Source of the DNA: Closterium sp. Naga37s-1
Lineage: Eukaryota; Streptophyta; Zygnematophyceae; Desmidiales; Closteriaceae
Direction of reading: 5' to 3'
Length of the DNA stretch: 64,000 bases
Assembly (NCBI GenBank): GCA_947471745.1
Contig: CANJKZ010000063.1
Span: 692,001 to 756,000 of the forward strand
Shown in pieces: positions 63,501-64,000 of this stretch. Numbering within the stretch: the stretch's first letter is position 1; the number at the start of each line of letters is the position of its first letter. The notes beneath the pieces are model-generated. The model had not been told where the DNA came from. It ran no database searches and worked only from the letters and a program-made list of their open reading frames with translations. The position numbers were made by a program, and so were the translations under genes.

Positions 63501-64000
63501 AGCCTCTAGCTGTCTCTCAAGCTGAAGTGAGGGACGGACCTGGATCATGCGCGTCTTGGAGAGCTGCTGGTTGGTGGCTGGGTCACGGATGTAGTCGCAC
63601 GTGAGGTACATGCTCTTCATGTTCGCCTCCGTGCACGGCACCGGCTTCAGCTCTACCCATGACCATGGGTATGGGTACGGACATAGACACAGGCACATGC
63701 ACGGGCATGGGAAGGGTGGTAAGTGGGCCTCAAGGACGTAGTCCCAGGTGAGGTTCATACTCCTCCTTCCCACGTTGCTCTCCATGCAGTGCAGTGGACC
63801 TGACGGACAGGCTTCGTGTCTGATGAGAGTCACAGGCGTGGCACGGGAGTTGGGGCACCAAGACACTGGATACCAGTAAGGTCAGAGTGCGGACTGCAGT
63901 GCCAAGAGCTACCTGCGTGCTGCGTGGAGCGTGCTGCGTGGAGCGTGCTGTGTGCTGCACTGCTGCTTACCACAGAACAGAAGGTCCACCGGGATTCGCT
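57571..64000 (-). CDS. ELAPOR/EIG121-like (KIAA1324) transmembrane receptor, 5' end missing
   Basis: Type I membrane protein of the ELAPOR/UPF0577 family; animal members act in the endosome-lysosome system and autophagy. Exons seen, coding order: 63650-63540, about 63035-62737, 61955-61821, 61507-61178, 60859-60377, 59943-59743, 58545-58259, 58050-57571; the gene continues past the right edge. Features: CHPCQPGEAA, GGWRVVGDYLDSG, GLFFYVDDNLLENIE, ECPAGMYSEGGEGLCEKC, ACEPCGPGTTS, CPLCTVLDMEPVAVANC, KLPKTCNEDLPGAEKLPEG, a single membrane helix (YIAIFALGALVVVGLAVMTI) and an acidic cytosolic tail. Exon 59943-59743 lacks one G in a run (ctggggcgtc at 59781-59790; other copies have five G). This shifts the frame and also breaks the phase with the next exon, so the allele is broken or the base is an assembly error. 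Exon 63035-62737 has an uncertain start. Confidence 0.87.
58605..58787 (-). repeat. Copy of ELAPOR-like penultimate exon, 5' part
   Basis: Repeats the acceptor and GYGHPEPWTEGGKKAAL through CLFQMVWYTAHAC. It lies upstream of the real exon (58545-58259). Confidence 0.92.
58860..59705 (-). repeat. Series of copies of ELAPOR-like exon 59943-59743, 3' part
   Basis: At least six copies of variable length (about 58865-58905, 58970-59015, 59100-59150, 59205-59300, 59365-59405, 59465-59560, 59600-59700). They repeat GLVMSFHGESCPMSDAPSTF and LTFICDPEAG with donor. All are downstream of the real exon. The copies at 59465-59560 and 59600-59700 keep the reading frame that the real exon has lost. Confidence 0.88.
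59985..60315 (-). repeat. Copies of ELAPOR-like exon 59943-59743, 5' part
   Basis: About 60002-60095, 60160-60195 and 60285-60315 repeat the acceptor and INPSLNEHST (SAHSLGDTVSLAPLGS in the longest). All lie upstream of the real exon. Confidence 0.88.
60858..61100 (-). repeat. Tandem copies of ELAPOR-like exon 60859 start
   Basis: A unit of about 76 bp beginning gccgtgcggttgccctgaga repeats in tandem at 60842, 60918 and 60994, with a further fragment near 61090. It carries GNRTA and the acceptor, upstream of the real exon. Confidence 0.85.
61650..61745 (-). repeat. Copy of ELAPOR-like exon 61955-61821, 3' end
   Basis: cctcgatgttctcgagcagg and following bases repeat VDDNLLENIE and the donor. 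It lies downstream of the real exon; a weaker echo is at 61580-61625. Confidence 0.8.
62040..62240 (-). repeat. Two copies of ELAPOR-like exon 61955-61821, 5' part
   Basis: About 62042-62097 and 62168-62233 repeat the acceptor and VWLALTVNL(T/S)IPG. Both lie upstream of the real exon. Confidence 0.88.
62281..62448. repeat. 20-bp minisatellite, about 8 units
   Basis: Imperfect tandem array of cgatatggcgcatggtcaca in an ELAPOR-like intron. Its border shares cgatatgtgatgcagctggg-like sequence with the neighbouring exon copies (YITYD coding), so it may have grown from one. Confidence 0.92.
62565..62705 (-). repeat. Two copies of ELAPOR-like exon 62737 end
   Basis: About 62572-62612 and 62640-62700 repeat GANNGKTAS and donor (also DYLDSG). 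Both lie downstream of the real exon end at 62737. Confidence 0.85.
63060..63260 (-). repeat. Two related segments, possible exon and echo, ELAPOR-like gene
   Basis: About 63063-63120 (VVCYFDNQCNSAARGV) and 63188-63258 (VVFNVAKPVQPCSTWRV) are related to each other. Each has an acceptor. One may be a real exon joining phase 0 after exon 63650-63540; I cannot decide which. Confidence 0.45.
63379..63452 (-). repeat. Copy of ELAPOR-like exon 63650-63540, 3' part
   Basis: Repeats YIRDPATNQQLSKTRMIQ and donor almost exactly. It lies downstream of the real exon. Confidence 0.92.
63725..63805 (-). repeat. Decayed copy of ELAPOR-like exon 63650-63540, 5' part
   Basis: Codes GPLHCMESNVGRRSMNLTWD, resembling KPVPCTEANMKSMYLTCD. 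It lies upstream of the real exon. Confidence 0.8.

Overview
The window is nuclear DNA of a green-lineage eukaryote, most likely a streptophyte alga or an early-diverging land plant. Genes are intron-rich with GT-AG splice sites, introns are pyrimidine-rich on the sense strand, and the gene set includes plant-type families: a TRM/LONGIFOLIA-like DUF4378 protein, a PLAC8/DUF2985 protein, a SIP5-type zinc-finger protein, an SDR42E-DUF4499 fusion and an SR splicing factor. An ELAPOR/EIG121-like receptor, best known from animals, is also present. I cannot name the species; a zygnematophyte is a guess. No rRNA, tRNA, CRISPR array or intact transposon was recognised.

Layout: 1-3531 (+) 3' part of an unrecognised low-complexity protein with two CxxC pairs; 4039-6655 (+) SC35/SCL-type SR protein; 7302-13369 (-) RNFT-type RING membrane E3 ligase; 14526-26961 (-) Rab3GAP catalytic subunit, 19 exons; 28006-29899 (-) TVP38/VTT membrane protein; 33179-35659 (+) DUF4378 TRM-like protein; 35968-37673 (-) SIP5-like zinc-finger protein; 38625-41291 (+) SDR42E-like dehydrogenase with DUF4499 tail; 41863-44237 (+) secreted EGF-CAP (PR-1) protein; 45249-46751 (+) PLAC8/DUF2985 membrane protein; 47242-48570 (+) DNAJB/Sis1-type Hsp40; 48615-56806 (-) PA-domain signal peptide peptidase-like protease; 57571-64000 (-) ELAPOR-like receptor, running off the right edge. 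Exon chains for the multi-exon genes were rebuilt by hand from splice sites and checked for phase. They close without a frame break in every gene except the last, which has one single-base deletion.

The genes are not an operon. Several share a cellular theme: RNFT, Rab3GAP, TVP38, SPPL and ELAPOR all act on the endomembrane system, but no functional cluster is claimed.

The most striking feature is structural. In four minus-strand genes (RNFT, Rab3GAP, SPPL, ELAPOR), and weakly in TVP38, introns are filled with partial copies of the neighbouring exon. The rule is strict: copies of an exon's 5' part, with its acceptor, lie only upstream of it, and copies of its 3' part, with its donor, lie only downstream. 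Short palindromes of the form TTTGAG-N4-CTCAAA, with a self-complementary but variable core (GCGC, ACGT, TCGA, AATT, or near-palindromic TTGA), sit at the junctions of these copies. The plus-strand genes and the SIP5 gene show neither feature. Minisatellites of 20 and 26 bp lie in the same introns.
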